Assembly: GCA_905250885.1 (NCBI GenBank)
Contig: CAJNOQ010000520.1
Coordinates: 1-48,164 of the forward strand
DNA length: 48,164 nucleotides
DNA from: Didymodactylos carnosus
Taxonomy: Eukaryota > Rotifera > Eurotatoria > Philodinida > Philodinidae
Direction: 5' to 3'
Positions 1 to 12,302 of this stretch are shown here, piece after piece (within the stretch, counting starts at the first letter, position 1; every line of letters starts with the position of its first letter). The position numbers were made by a program, and so were the translations under genes. Below the pieces are notes generated by a model. That model did no database searches, was not told the origin of the DNA, and saw only the letters and a list, made by a program, of their open reading frames with translations.

Positions 1-1284
1 ATGGTGGTTACGGGACAAATTGTCAGTCAAGCCTCACATAACTTCAGTAAAGTGGGAATTACTTGGTAGTGAAAAGTGATAGAAACGTCGGATTTTCGCT
101 GTTGTCTATTCTGTATATTTAGTCAACTTCTGGCATATAAAGAAGGCAAATTGAATAACTTACCAGAGCTACCACAGACCATGTGGTTACGGGACAGAAA
201 AAAAAATTTTTTTGGGATCATAAATTCGGAACAAATTTGTGAAAAAACAGAACAATCAGTAACAAAGGTAATGATGTAGCTGAGTAGAGCGAAGAAAATA
301 CTATAAGAAAAAGAGAAAAAAAATATATTGCTCCACATAAAATAACAGAGAAAATAACATATACAAAACCAAACGTAGTTGAATCACCAGAAAAACAACA
401 TCAAAATAACGGTCAAACATCGATGTTTTGCTTATAATTCGTTCATGGTTAAGCATAGAAAAGTCGTACTTGCAGCGATTATAAGCCTAACGTTGTTGAA
501 TATATGCGAGAAGTCCGAAAATGATTCATCAAGGCTAAGAAAAGAAACGCTTGGGATCATTTACTTCATTCGAACAGTACTATTTTTATCAGAACCACTC
601 ATATATATAAATGCGAAAACAAAGCTTAGAATTTCGATTTAAACTACTTAAGTCGTGTTTTCGTGACGACTTAACTTTTTATCGAACAATCAGATTCGTT
701 AATGCTCTTTAACTTTTGTAGTCTGAACATGGTCTTATATCTTTATGGTCCACCAAAAAAATGCTTATATATATATATGTGTGTATAATTAAGCTGCTCA
801 TCATTCAATTTCTTTCTTTCTATTATGATAAATAAACTCTTAAATAAACAAAAACTTGTCCGTGTTCTGGACTAGAATGATAACAAATGAATAAAAAAAA
901 TATTAAAAACAAATACATCACGGATTTTCAACAAAAAAAAATAACTTGTTCGCATACAAATTATAACGCTGGTTGACACAGAGTTGAGCAATGTCAACAA
1001 ATTTAAGTGAAGGTGTAGAAAACAGAAGAAAACAGCATACGACTATGATTTCGATGAAAAAAAGTTCAAAACAAGTTTTTTGATTTTTAATAACAGAAAA
1101 CATCATGCCTTTTAATTCATAATGCACTGACAATCTCTGCATATGGAAGAAGAATTAAAAGTATGTAATTAATAACTTACAACTGTGTCTAAAAACATGT
1201 AGAAAAAAACAAACAACTAAAAATATATTAAATAATTTTAGTCACAAAGAAGCGTATCAAAACGAAGCATGAGACAATTATCGA
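1..1284. other. gene-free left edge
   Basis: No reading frame here shows a recognisable domain, codon pattern or splice structure; the short open frames are low-complexity and AT-rich. A sequence of about 16 bases, TGGTTACGGGACA with flanking bases, occurs at 4-17 and again at 183-196, a short direct repeat of unknown meaning. A short (AT)n/(GT)n microsatellite lies near 765-785. The last part should include the 3' UTR of the RO60 gene that ends at 1285 on the minus strand. Confidence 0.5.
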
Positions 1285-3800
1285 TTAAATTAGTCCAAGA
1301 GCAAATTGACTTATGATTTGTGGAGCAGCCGAATCGAATCCTGCGATATCTAACATTCCACCGTCGTTTGGATCAGCAATACTAAATTGAGTCGCTGTCA
1401 TGCCGCAAACAATCAGTTTGGCTTCAGGCTTATTCATTTTTGTTCGGTACTTTTTCAATGCTTCCGTTGGATGGATACCACCAAACCAAGTTTCACTATC
1501 CGTATAAATAATAAAAACATCAATATCTTCTTTATGATCAAGTGCCCATATCATTGGTAGTGCACAATCTGTACCACCCATGGGGATAGCTCGAGTTATG
1601 TCCATTACTTTTTCTAAAGTTTGATCTTTTGTAATTGTTACTGGAACGAGTTCATGACTGAATGCTGCAAAAAAAATAAGTAACTATACAATATTAATTA
1701 ACTGAAAACAGTAGATATGTACTTACCAACAACTTTTGTATAAGGTTCGGTTCTGACTGTAACCATACACATTGCACAAGAGCCGACAGCTGCATCTATT
1801 GTCGGACTACCGAGTATTTGTGCGCCCGACATTGAACCACTAACATCTCTACAAATAATTTAAATAAAAGAGTAATAATTAGATTTCAACGTGACAAACT
1901 GTTTACTTACAATCCCAAACAAAATCGTTTATTTGTCTTTTCAACAAATTTAAATGATAAATAGAATGCACTTTCTAATGCTTGTTTCACTTTTTCATTC
2001 ACTGTCCATGTTAATTTTCCTTTGACACCTTTTCCTCGTTTGTATGTTTCTAATGCTACTAATAAATTAAATGGATGTATACGTGCACGACGAAGTTGTT
2101 GCTGATCATTTAAACGTTGAACAATTTGTTTTTCAGCGTCACTATTTTCTGTTAACAGATGAATTTCAGACATTTTTCCTAAATTTCGTATCATTGCTGT
2201 CATTGGCATTTTTTCTAATAATGCTGTCCATATTCCAACTGAATTTAAAACGGTCGTTGGCATATGTTCACGCACTAAATGAAATTTTTTAATCGATTCT
2301 ATTAGTTCTTGTTCATTTGTCGATTTTTTTGCTTCTTCAACAGCTGCTAAAAATGCTTGTAATTCAGCTGTTGTTGTTATTTTTTCATTTATTTCTTCTT
2401 CCATTCCATCATCGTTCTGTTTACTAGTATGTGTTGATGTATCTGCATTACTGTCTATCGTGGTGTCAGTCGTAGTTTCAGCGGTTGTTGGTGCTGTTTG
2501 TAATGATTCGATTGCTTTTTCAAATCCTTTTGTAATATAGACGAATAAAAATCGTAACAATGGATTCGTCGTTTTGGGATGAGATAATCTAAACACAAAT
2601 AATAAGTATTTAAACTTTTTATTACGTAAAACTGTCAAACTAGCATGAGTTGTCCCTGTGACTACGAGAAAATTCTCCGTTAAAAGATACTTCTATTTGT
2701 TCTATGCATAAAGAATTCTGTGCTGCTCTATTAACACGAGGTTTCTCTTCAAAAAGTCTATTTTTTCACTAAAAATCGAAATAAAAATTTTACATCAAGT
2801 GTTTTTTCCCAGAATCCATATCGATTTCTACCAAGAGTATTTTCAACAAGTTTTCTCAAAAAGTCTTGGAATTGAATATTTTATTTTATTTTATTTTGCT
2901 TGAAAGTAACTAAAAATTGCTTCAGGTTTCATAAGCAGTATTTTCTGGAAGTTTTGTGAAGATCAATCTTCCATTAACTGAACAAAATAGTGCATGATCT
3001 AACTCACACAAATTCCCTCTAGTAGTTAGAAGAAGAGATGTCAATAAAAAGAAAAAACTAATTACCGGAGAACATCTCGGTGTGTGTATCCTTCTCTGTT
3101 TTGATATTTTGTAATAGCCATTGCTAATTTGCTTGGATTTTGTGTTGTATACCAAGCTGATACTGCGTTTCGCTGTGCTCGTCCCCAACCTAACGTTATG
3201 TAGGAAAAATATAGTAAGATAAACGCATGTATGAGTAAGAAAAATAGCTTACCCTGTCCAAGTGCATGTGCATATTTAAGGAACATGAATAAATGCGTTG
3301 GTATACGACAAACATCAGCTAATGCTTTATAAGCAGCTTGTTTTGTTGGAAGATGATCAGATTTTGCACATAATGCTAGTACAAACATAATTGGATTTTG
3401 TTTTGATGTTCTCCCTTCTAATGAGAATTTTTTCACTTCAGCTACCACTTCTTCACCTCTTCCAGCTTTGATTAATTCAAGTACAGCTTTTGCATTTTCA
3501 ATGCCCAGTTCTTTTTCGCCTTAAATGCAGAAAACATAGTCAATATTAAACAACAATCAGAATGAAGAATATATTCTTACCAATGTAATAGGTGCCACCT
3601 TCTGAACCAAGACAAAGAAATCGTCTTAAACGTTGCATATTATCGATAGCATAAACAAACCCACCTAGAAAGAAAAAATTGTAACGGATGATAAAGAAAT
3701 AACGATGTTTTTTCCTATAGTTTTTACCAGCACTATTTTCAACTTGATCATTTGTTAATCGTGTCGTTTGTGGTATATCTTCAACGTCCATAGTGTCCAT
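1285..3800 (-). CDS. RO60: 60 kDa Ro/SS-A ribonucleoprotein (TROVE domain protein)
   Basis: Ring-shaped RNA-binding protein that holds Y RNAs and misfolded small RNAs for quality control in nucleus and cytoplasm (family knowledge). Exons on the minus strand: 3800-3728, 3664-3581, 3519-3253, 3189-3066, 2588-1911, 1848-1727, 1664-1285; all introns are GT-AG and the frame is kept, giving 575 residues (human 538). Residues about 15-400 form the TROVE HEAT-like ring, recognisable from stretches such as [19 protein letters not shown] and [17 protein letters not shown] vWA domain follows, with the metal-site motif DVSGS at about 410-414, a GGTD threonine and YTDSETW. Extra length comes from a Thr/Asp/Glu-rich insert at about 214-256, probably a loop. 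The start at 3800 is the first ATG of exon 1 and has a consensus splice acceptor 11 bases upstream. No Y RNA gene was recognised nearby. Confidence 0.95.
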
Positions 3801-4404
3801 GATGATTTTTTCTTAGGAAACAGAGGATAAGGAGTAAGAAATGAGATATGATCACAATCTGAAAAGAAATAAACAATACATTAGTAAAATTATGTATAGC
3901 TTTTTGATCGTGCATGAGTTTATTATATTAAACAAATGAAAAATAAAAGCACTGTTTAGATCATCCTTTATTTATAGCACTTACTAAGAAAAAAACGAGT
4001 AGAAAAGAGAAACAGAGTCTACAATAAGAAGAATACCTGAGAATAAAACACAAAAAGTTTTTACTTTTGTGAAAAAACCTTAATGATTTCACTTATGTTG
4101 CTCATTTAAAAGTCTTTTATTTTTCAAAAAAGAAAAATTTAATTAAAAAATAAGTGAGCAATTGAACGCCTTAACGTGAATTGAATAACCTTTTCTTTTA
4201 TATTTATTTGAGTACTGTACAAAGTAAATGATTAAGTAATCTAGTGGTTAATAATAATGGAAACTATTTAACACGAATGCTAGAGAAAGCAATATCGTAA
4301 AAGCAAATTAGTTAATTTTATAAAGCCGCCGCAGAATTATGTAGAATCTATCCTTCATATTTTTTAAATTATATATATATTATACATTTTGAATTATTTT
4401 ACAA
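3801..4404. other. intergenic between RO60 and the lipase-like gene
   Basis: About 600 bases of AT-rich sequence upstream of RO60 and downstream of the serine hydrolase, both on the minus strand. It should contain the RO60 promoter and the hydrolase 3' UTR. The sequence next to the RO60 ATG is pyrimidine-rich and ends in AG (minus-strand reading), resembling a splice acceptor. Nothing else recognised. Confidence 0.4.
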
Positions 4405-5277
4405 TCAAGTGTCTAACTGTTCCTTTTTAGGAAAAAGTTTTTCTTCAATCCAGTTCAATGTAAATTGAAATATAAGATCTTTTTCTGGTTCATTGTGTAT
4501 TTCATGATACAAATCAGGCCACTCTTTGTATAGCACATCACCCTTTGAACGTTCTGCAAATCGTCGACTAGCTACATACGATGTTAATCCATCTGCGCCT
4601 CCGTGTTGTATTAAAACGGGTATAAAAAATTCACCACCATTTTTATCCATAGTCAAAGCCATGTCATTGATAGAAGCAAACAAAGCAGCTGTTGCTCGAC
4701 CATGTACAAGAGGATCATTTACATACGCTTCAACAACGTCTTTATCACGAGAAACAAGTGTTGAATCAAGTTTTAGTGGAAGATTTAGAGTAGGGTGTAT
4801 TCTGCTCAGAGTACGAATTAAAAAAGATACAGGACTCATCGGCTGTGCCGTTAAACGAATCCAAGGTCCAGTTACAATCATTGCAGCATACGGACAAACA
4901 CTTGTTTTTGATGTATTACGATTTAACGCATAAGATAAACATAAGTTACCACCCATCGAATGACCATATAGAACAATTGGAGATAAGGGATAACGTTGTC
5001 GAATTTCACTAATTAATAGATCAAGATCCTGCCACAGTGATTCGATTGACGGTGCAAAACCACGTTGACCTTCAGAAATACCATGACCTCTTAGATCCAT
5101 GGATACAACTGTATAATTATGTTCATTATAAAATTTAGCAAAATGAGTATATCGTTGACTATGTTCTGCAAATCCATGTATGAGGATTATTACACATCTT
5201 GGAGGCTGTTTCATACAACGCCATTCGCAAGCGACAAGTTTTAAACCATCATGCGTTCGTAATTCAAAAATGTCCAT
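4405..5277 (-). CDS. monoglyceride lipase-like alpha/beta hydrolase (serine hydrolase)
   Basis: Single uninterrupted frame of 290 residues, close to the roughly 300 of monoacylglycerol lipases and bacterial/plant lysophospholipases of the same fold (Hydrolase_4 / S33-like). Expected reaction: hydrolysis of monoacylglycerol or lysophospholipid to a free fatty acid and the alcohol. Visible motifs: oxyanion-region HGFAEHS at 34-40, DLRGHGISEG at 61-70, nucleophile elbow GHSMGG with Ser107, catalytic Asp229 in GGADG, and catalytic His258 in LYHEIHNE. No signal peptide or membrane segment, so probably cytosolic or peripheral. It is the only intact gene here without introns; the others have two to eighteen. 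That could mean retroposition or acquisition from bacteria, but the sequence alone does not decide. The longer antisense frame at 4526-4933 is a shadow. Confidence 0.9.
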   Translation of the reverse strand: MDIFELRTHDGLKLVACEWRCMKQPPRCVIILIHGFAEHSQRYTHFAKFYNEHNYTVVSMDLRGHGISEGQRGFAPSIESLWQDLDLLISEIRQRYPLSPIVLYGHSMGGNLCLSYALNRNTSKTSVCPYAAMIVTGPWIRLTAQPMSPVSFLIRTLSRIHPTLNLPLKLDSTLVSRDKDVVEAYVNDPLVHGRATAALFASINDMALTMDKNGGEFFIPVLIQHGGADGLTSYVASRRFAERSKGDVLYKEWPDLYHEIHNEPEKDLIFQFTLNWIEEKLFPKKEQLDT

Positions 5278-7335
5278 GTTTTATTAATACACAAATGTGA
5301 TTATACTATTATTATATAAAATGTTACAAAAACAAAAACCGACATAATTTACATTATATGCTGTTGCTATATGCTATTTATATTATATAATCTTAAATGT
5401 GTCACTAACAAGTTTCCGCACTCTTACCTATATAAAACGCGATAAAGAAAGAAAAAAGTAATGTGAACTCTCACATTGTAATTTTATGTCATCTTCTATA
5501 ACAGAGGAAGAAAAATAACAACTTAATGTTACTGTTTTATTTCCAGCTCTATGTATTTTGCACAAATATTATAAATAATGTGAAACAATATTAAAACTTT
5601 TTCAGCGACATTCTCACACGAAAAACACATTCCAGACATCCAGAACGAATTATTTGAATAAAACATCTTTTCGTTTCTCTGACATTATTTATTGGTTTAT
5701 CAAGTTATGAAAAAGAAAACTCAGATAAAACGGTGATAACGACAAACCATTTATATATGAATAAAAAATCTAAAGACATCTAATCGAACATTTACAGCAC
5801 ATGACAAGAGAGTTAAGTATTACCAGAGAAGCCTCCTAGATGACTAATTTGCAAGCTCGCGTTCGATTACCATTGGTCAAGAAAATAAGATACTTAAGTT
5901 AATCATAGAAGAATGTGCATGCTAATCCACTGTTTAGAAGGCCAAAATATGATGAAAAAATACTGGAAAGAATATAATAAACTGACACAAAAACAACAAC
6001 AACGCATTTAAAACACGAGATTACATTCTTCAGGAATCCTCTCACACTATAGAGTGATTTTTTGAACTAAGCAACCCATCTTAATGAAATTTGAGAATAG
6101 AACAGAAAATATAAATAATGATATGGTAGAGGTATGATACACTTTCTCTGGTGACATTCTTCTTGAGAAGCGCTCAAAAATTATGAGTGTCACAAAAATG
6201 CTGCCAGTACAATTCCAAAGTCTCGAAAACGGCTGGGCAAAAATAAATCTAAAAAAACGATTTGTTCAACTTTTTTCGTTTGAAAAAGTCTGCTCTGCAA
6301 ACCTACATATTCAAAAAAAAAAGAATTAGTAGCGCATAGAAAAAGACAGTTACGACTACACGATAGTCAGAATATTGAAAAATCAAATTTCGGTGCAAAC
6401 AGATGGTTTTTTGATAGAAGGATTCCTTAAATAATACTTAATTTACGCATACGATAGAAGGCTTCAGAGAAAACCCGGAAAAATTAATCTCTACAAATAA
6501 CTTGTAGACGACGTTCCATATTAATCAGTTTATCTTTCCATCTAAATGAATTACTCGACTCATAGTGAAACACTTGTTTCACACATAGAAAGTATGCGAA
6601 AAATGAAGATGAACATCTACTGTATTCAATAAAATATCGAGATATGACATTAAGCTCAATTCACACAGAAAATATAAAATTTTACTAATAAATAATAAGT
6701 TATCAATTTTAATATACCTTTTTACTGATAAGTACAAGCACATTTAAATCTGTGAAATGTAAACTCAGAACAAACCTTCTTATACACAAAGTTGGTTGCT
6801 ATAATACTTTTGACTTCCAGTAAAAACAAACTTGTATCTAACAGGGTTATAAATAACGTCTCTCTAAGACTTTATAGGTTTGCTCTTGCATAACAAATTC
6901 GAAATTTACTGAAAAATGACGTCAATACGACAAAAAAAGGGTAACTGATATTTCACAATCGAAGTGTATAAAAAGAAATTATCTGTCGAATCGAAAACAA
7001 GATCTTCTGATTTTGTGCATTTTTCTATTTATTTTATGAAGCAAACTCGTTGCGTTTAGACAAGAACTAAATAAGATTTTATTTTCTGTCTTCATCTTTT
7101 TTTTTACACAATGAATGACGCTTTCATAATGAATATCTCGTTAAAACCTTTCACCTAGTGAATTTGAGTTCTTCAAAAAAGTGCACGAACTAAGCACATT
7201 TTTTTCACCTTAGTCCAGGTAACACAGGTGTGGATTCAGCGCCCTGGTTAAAGGGGATATACGCCCATCCTGCCTTTAGAGAAAAACATTCTCTTTAATA
7301 CTTTTCTCCTTTCTCCCAAGAATTTCGCCTACACT

Positions 7336-7384
7336 GATTGGTTACTCAATCTGGGCAAGAGCTTACCAGATTGAATAACCAATC
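7336..7384. repeat. hairpin-forming inverted repeat
   Basis: The arm GATTGGTTACTCAATCTGG is followed by an 11-base loop and the arm CCAGATTGAATAACCAATC, which is complementary at 18 of 19 positions. Such a stem could be a transcribed hairpin or the core of a small inverted-repeat element. No target duplication was found around it. Confidence 0.7.
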
Positions 7385-9445
7385 TAATCAATATTTAACG
7401 AAAAACACACCTTCTCCCACTTTGTCTTCCAAAATACTTGAGAACAAAAATTCCCACTTTTCTTCATTGAGAAAACGAGCTCAAATGGATGTCAACGTTA
7501 TCATTATCATGTAGTTGTTATTGTGTGGAAATTATGATGATAGATGGTGTTGTGTTCTCATATTTCTGTGGTTTTCTCCCAAAAAAATTACACCCCTTCT
7601 GCTTTTTTCTCTTCCCACGGCACTATGTAAATTAAATGCGTTATCCAGATATACACTGAAGTTAACTGTCTGCCTCAATTCAGATGGTCTCAGAGCGACA
7701 ATCATCTTGAGAAATTAAGTGCTTACCAACACATACCAAGAAAAAAGAAAGACATGATGATACGTTCATTCTTATCTAGAGTCAGCTGAGATTCTTGATT
7801 TTTTTGCGAGAGGTTGGCCAATCTATTTTTCAACTTGTAAACAAACAGATACCTTTCACATCAATTACAGCAATGAAGTAGTTGATTTTTGATAGAATAC
7901 ATAATAAATATAATATAAGTTTTGTTTTACGGAGTCTTTGCAATCTGACGTTGTTTTTTGCTGGAAAGTTTAAGTCTTAAAAGACTTAACGGGCTACGAT
8001 TATTGTTCACCTAGTCAAAACTATAGCGTTTTTCAATGACATTATTGTTGCGGTTTATGTTCGATCAAAATAAATGTTATTTCATATTAAACTCTATGTA
8101 AAGACGAACAATATGTTATATGGACAAGCATTGTACCTTTGGTTTGTTCCAATAAAAAGATTTTCTAACGAGCAGCTTTGTTTTGTAAATAAATAGTCGA
8201 TGTTTGTTTATCGTTGTATTTCATTCATATTTTGGCAAATTCATTAAACAAAAATTAATAAAAAATAACAAACTAACTAAAAAATAACAGAATTAAACCT
8301 AATTTTTTTAGTGAAAAAGTTATATACAAATAAAAAATGAATTTTTCTCTTTTTTTTATTCCGCTTTTTTGATCTTATCATGTTTTTATTTAGTATTTTC
8401 CTTTTTTTAATCTTTTTAATTTTAACGTGCAATGTTTCTCTTCATTTTTTTCAGTTTTTTACATGCACAACAACAAAAGTATAAAAAAGTGTTTTGTTTT
8501 CACGAGTTCGAGTTTAGAAAGTGTATGAAAGCCATTCTGCAGTATTCAATCGAGGTATTGTCGATCAGACCGATATGCGACGTCCTGCACATTCATAAAA
8601 AATAAATAAAAATTAGAATTAGGTAACGAAAACAAAGAATAAACAAAAGATGTGATTTTCTAAGATATCAACTAAGTGCACAGATAAAAACAATCCAAAG
8701 TACATAATTTTTTTGTGAACGAGATCTCTTGGAGTTAACGCTCGTTCTTTATAGAAAATGATATAGATAAATCTGAGAAGCCTTGCATTTTTTCTCTGAC
8801 ATGACCTAATGCCTTTTCGCTTCTCCACGTGTTTATATATGAAAGCAAATGTTATCTGAAACTGTGATCTACGTCTCAAAAGGTGTGTTCAAGAGCAAAA
8901 AAAGATGAAGTGTTGGTGCCACAATAGGGAAAATAATAATAATGTTTTTAATGAAAACCATATTCCACAGAACAACATCAGTTTCAACATGGGGAATATA
9001 ACTATTTAGAATTAATGCCACAATTAGAAAACTTCTACACTAATATCACTAATTATCGTATTACACCTTTATCTTCCAATTATTACTACCCACCGACCGA
9101 AAAACTGTCATTAATTTCTTTTATAACCAAAATGTAAAAAACAAACATTTTTTAATCAATTGTTATTTTTTTTAGGTGTAAGTAACGAGCTGTTTCGTAT
9201 TGAGTAGAGAAAAAAATGCGCGCCGAAGTTACGAACAACAATGTCACTCATAGCTATATATCTAAACTAAAGTATGAAATACTTTTATCGTATGAATATA
9301 TTTGATCACTCCTAACACGATGTAGTTCTAAAACCAGATGCTGAGTATAATAAGTCTGAAACTGATAATGTTGTATTGATTCTATACCTTCTTACCCGTT
9401 AAACTTAAATGAATATTTTTTTAAAAATATTCTTAGAATATGCCA

Positions 9446-9590
9446 ATTATTTTTTTTGCCATTTTTCTTGATTTTTTTTGTGTGTTTGTTCTTGTTTTTT
9501 CCTTTTTTCTTGGCCTTTTTTTGTTTTTTTTTCACATTATTTTTACATTTTTTTTTTTACATTTTTTTTACATTTTTCTTTTTTACATCG
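9446..9590. repeat. T-rich low-complexity tract
   Basis: Long runs of T broken by short C and G insertions, with several repeats of the unit TTTTTACA at the right end. On the minus strand it is an A-rich tract downstream of PABPN1. No function is assigned. Confidence 0.7.
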
Positions 9591-10095
9591 TGCAATGGCA
9601 TTACAGACACGTTAATTAATTGAAAAAAAACAACAAATGTTTTTTGGGAAACATGACCATCGATTTTATCTTTACAATTTCTCAGCAAAAAAAACTGAAT
9701 GAAGAGAAGAAGGAAAATAGATAGTAGTGCGAAACAAGCAACTCGAACATATGATAATTTTCTCACCATGAATGTGAGTCTATCATCCAAATGACGATGA
9801 CTGATCAGGTAAATTTCCAGTTTCTGTCTATAAACAATAAAAATTACCATACACACACGCATATATCTCATGCATACGCTATTAACAGATGGATTAATTT
9901 AAAAAAATAATACGTCGCGACATGTTTGCTTGCTTCTTCCATGATGTTTCTAATATCTAATCAAAGAAAATTAATGCACGAAACATGTGATGGTCATAAA
10001 GCAAAACGAAAGAAAGAGAAACATACAAAAAGAGCACACACAAGTGTCAAAGACGACATTTTTTGACAAAGAAGGAAAAATTGAATAAAAATCGG

Positions 10096-11174
10096 CTAAT
10101 ATGGTGAATAAAAATAACTGCTACGTCCTCGACCTCTGAAATTAATAAAAAAAAAGACATATAAACAGATGGGTGAACATTTGCTGAGAAGACAGATTGC
10201 TGTTTGAACCAACATACCTGAAATATGGTCGAGCTCTTCCACGGAAAGTAGGAATGTAAGCCGGCATATACGCGGCACCTCCTCTTGGATAACGTCCTCC
10301 ACGTGCAAAACCTCGACCACCTCTTGATGGACGGTCGGTTGACGTAAATCCAGGACGATTTGTACGTTTTCCAAAAACCTAAGAAAAAAAGAATGTACCC
10401 GGATATAAAAATAACAAAGACTATTTGAATAAACTACTTTGATTTGTCGACCCTTGAATAATGAATCATCAAGTGCCACTGCAGTTTGTACAGAATCTTT
10501 ATCGGCAAACTCAACGTACGCATACCTAAAACAAAGAAAAAATATGTTAGAACTAGAAGTCGAATTCGATTAGAAATAACAAACCCTTTTGGATGTCCAC
10601 TAAATTTATCACATAAGATTGTAACACGATGAATTGATCCGCACCCATGAAAATGATTTTCTAATTCTTGTGCTGTGGCAGAATAATCAACCTAAAACAA
10701 AATATGAGCTGAAAATGATTCCTCACTAGAACACCACAGATCGCTTACATTTCCTACATAAACAGATCTTTGATCTGCTTCCATTTTTTCTTCAATAGTG
10801 GGAAACTGAGCTAAATTAGAGAAAAAACAACAACAATAATATTAATAATGAAAGTCTTTGTACGTCTATGAAATGATGTATTCTTACGTGTGCCAGGCGT
10901 TCCAGGTAGCTGCGTTTGTTTTTCAATTTCAAGTTGCATTAATTTAAGTTTTTCAGCTTCTTCTTCCATTTCACGAATTCGTTTTCTCATTGTTTCAATG
11001 TCCTTAAAATACGCGGTTTTATTAATAAGTATAATGTAAAGCATTATGATGTCTTACTGATTCATCATTGCCCATATCGGATGTATCTAACATTGTATCT
11101 TGAACATTTTCTTGTGCTTCAGCATTCACCACAAGGTCTGTAATTCCATTACTAGTTACACCGTTTGTATCCAT
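10096..11174 (-). CDS. PABPN1: nuclear polyadenylate-binding protein (PABPN1/PABP2)
   Basis: Binds growing poly(A) tails in the nucleus, stimulates poly(A) polymerase and sets tail length (family knowledge). Exons on the minus strand: 11174-11058, 11002-10888, 10810-10749, 10691-10585, 10525-10438, 10378-10218, 10135-10096; all GT-AG, frame kept, 229 residues. In order: acidic N-terminus, a charged coiled coil at about 40-65 ([19 protein letters not shown]), the linker [16 protein letters not shown] typical of the family, one RRM at about 92-168 with RNP2 VYVGNV and RNP1 KGYAYVEF, then the GRQIKV and KRTNRPG segment and a Gly/Arg-rich C-terminus ending YFYSPY. It lacks the N-terminal alanine stretch of vertebrates. 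Arginines in RG repeats are probably methylated (inference from family). The start is the first ATG of exon 1. Confidence 0.96.
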
Positions 11175-11932
11175 AATAAATTTTTTGTAGGAAACTGATT
11201 TTAGAAAAAATAATATCTAGAATCTATATACTAATACAATCAATTAATCAGTAAAGAGCTGATAGGTACATTTTTTCAAAATATCAAATTATTTATATCC
11301 TTTATCTAGTGAGCGAGCTTATTTTAGTCAGCTCCATTCATTGAACGTTTTGTGAGACACTCTTCTCTGCGGTATAGAGAGAAAGTAAGCAGACTTGAGA
11401 AACAAACTGAGAAAGTGAAAAACAAGAACAAAAAGACAGTTACATTTAATTTTTGTGAAATTTAAGCGTTAAAAGACTAAATCGTTAACAACATATCGAA
11501 CTAATTAAAAAAAGAATAAAGAGAAGATTAATATGTCTCAATTCAATTGAATTTGCGTCGAGTTTAAAATCTTGACATATATAATTGATAAAGCCTCGAT
11601 AAATGATTCGTTAGCAAAAACAAGATGGCAGAGGCGTTACAGAAATTAAACTTGATCATATTTCCACCAAAAGAAGTAACTTTTCATCTTGACTTTTCTC
11701 TAGAGAAAAGTCATTTTTAAATTTAACAACATTCTAGACACTATAATGGTCTTTCTTTATTCTAATCCGTACGAAGTCTCAAGTCACGCATGTCATTGGT
11801 TTATTTGATTGACAAATAATAGCTCACTAAAAAGATCCGTTTCATCTTAGCACTATTTTAGAGCATGCTAGAAACGCGTTTACAATGTGACAATACCACC
11901 CTAAAACTATGCTACAAGCCATTCAGTCTGTA
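11175..11932. other. upstream region of PABPN1 with palindrome
   Basis: Should hold the PABPN1 promoter. A 22-base perfect palindrome, GACTTTTCTCTAGAGAAAAGTC, lies at 11691-11712. A 31-codon plus-strand frame at 11624-11719 (starting MAEALQKLN) runs through it; it could be a 5' exon remnant, since a GTAACT donor-like site follows codon 17, but no partner exon was found. Confidence 0.35.
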
Positions 11933-11940
11933 GTGTGTAT

Positions 11941-12302
11941 CAGAGATAGTCGAGTACATCATTTTTCGAGCAGGAGTACATAGTATTTTAGGCCAGGCAT
12001 GGGTATGAGTACAAAAAAATTTACTCGAGTATTTAATAAGACATATTTCAAAACAGCAAAGTCATTTTATTTTTCAGAAACACGGAGTTTTGTGAGATTT
12101 GAACAATTGTTCCTAACGTGCTTATTTTCTTTTATCCCATGAAGTTTTAAAAGAAATACTATGTTTTTAGGAAATGTATTAGGAGTTTCATCAACATTTT
12201 TAAAATCAAGTGCTCGAGTATTTCGTTGAATATTTCAAAAAAAAATCGCAAGTACGAATACTCAAAAATCTGTACGAGTAAATACTCGTTCCCCTCATCT
12301 CT
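11941..12302. mobile_element. non-autonomous hAT-like element (MITE), copy A
   Basis: Left end CAGAGATAGTCGAGTAC and right end reading CATCTCTG, the reverse complement of CAGAGATG, form short terminal inverted repeats of hAT type. The flanks GTGTGTAT (11933-11940) and ATATGTAT (12303-12310) agree at 6 of 8 positions, fitting an old 8-bp target duplication. Inside are many copies of CGAGTA/TACTCG motifs, as in the copy at 18035-18259. There is no transposase frame. An inner CAGGCATGGGTATGAGTAC at about 11993 may be a second, nested left end. Confidence 0.75.

Larger units (their letters stand above)
5278..10095. other. 4.8 kb gene-free stretch
   Basis: No frame with domain features and no tRNA or rRNA seen. 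It contains the promoter side of the hydrolase, the 3' UTR side of PABPN1, a perfect-looking hairpin at 7336-7384 and a T-rich low-complexity tract at about 9446-9590. The open frames at 7515-7718, 8619-8879 and 9557-9871 are short, unlike known proteins in composition, and lack splice-linked partners, so they are left out. Confidence 0.45.

Noticed and set aside
4526..4933. 135-codon plus-strand frame antisense to the lipase-like gene
   Set aside because: It is the shadow of a well-supported frame with complete catalytic motifs; no domain of its own.
5855..5885. tRNA-like GTTCGATTA motif
   Set aside because: No complementary T stem, no A-box and no cloverleaf can be drawn around it.
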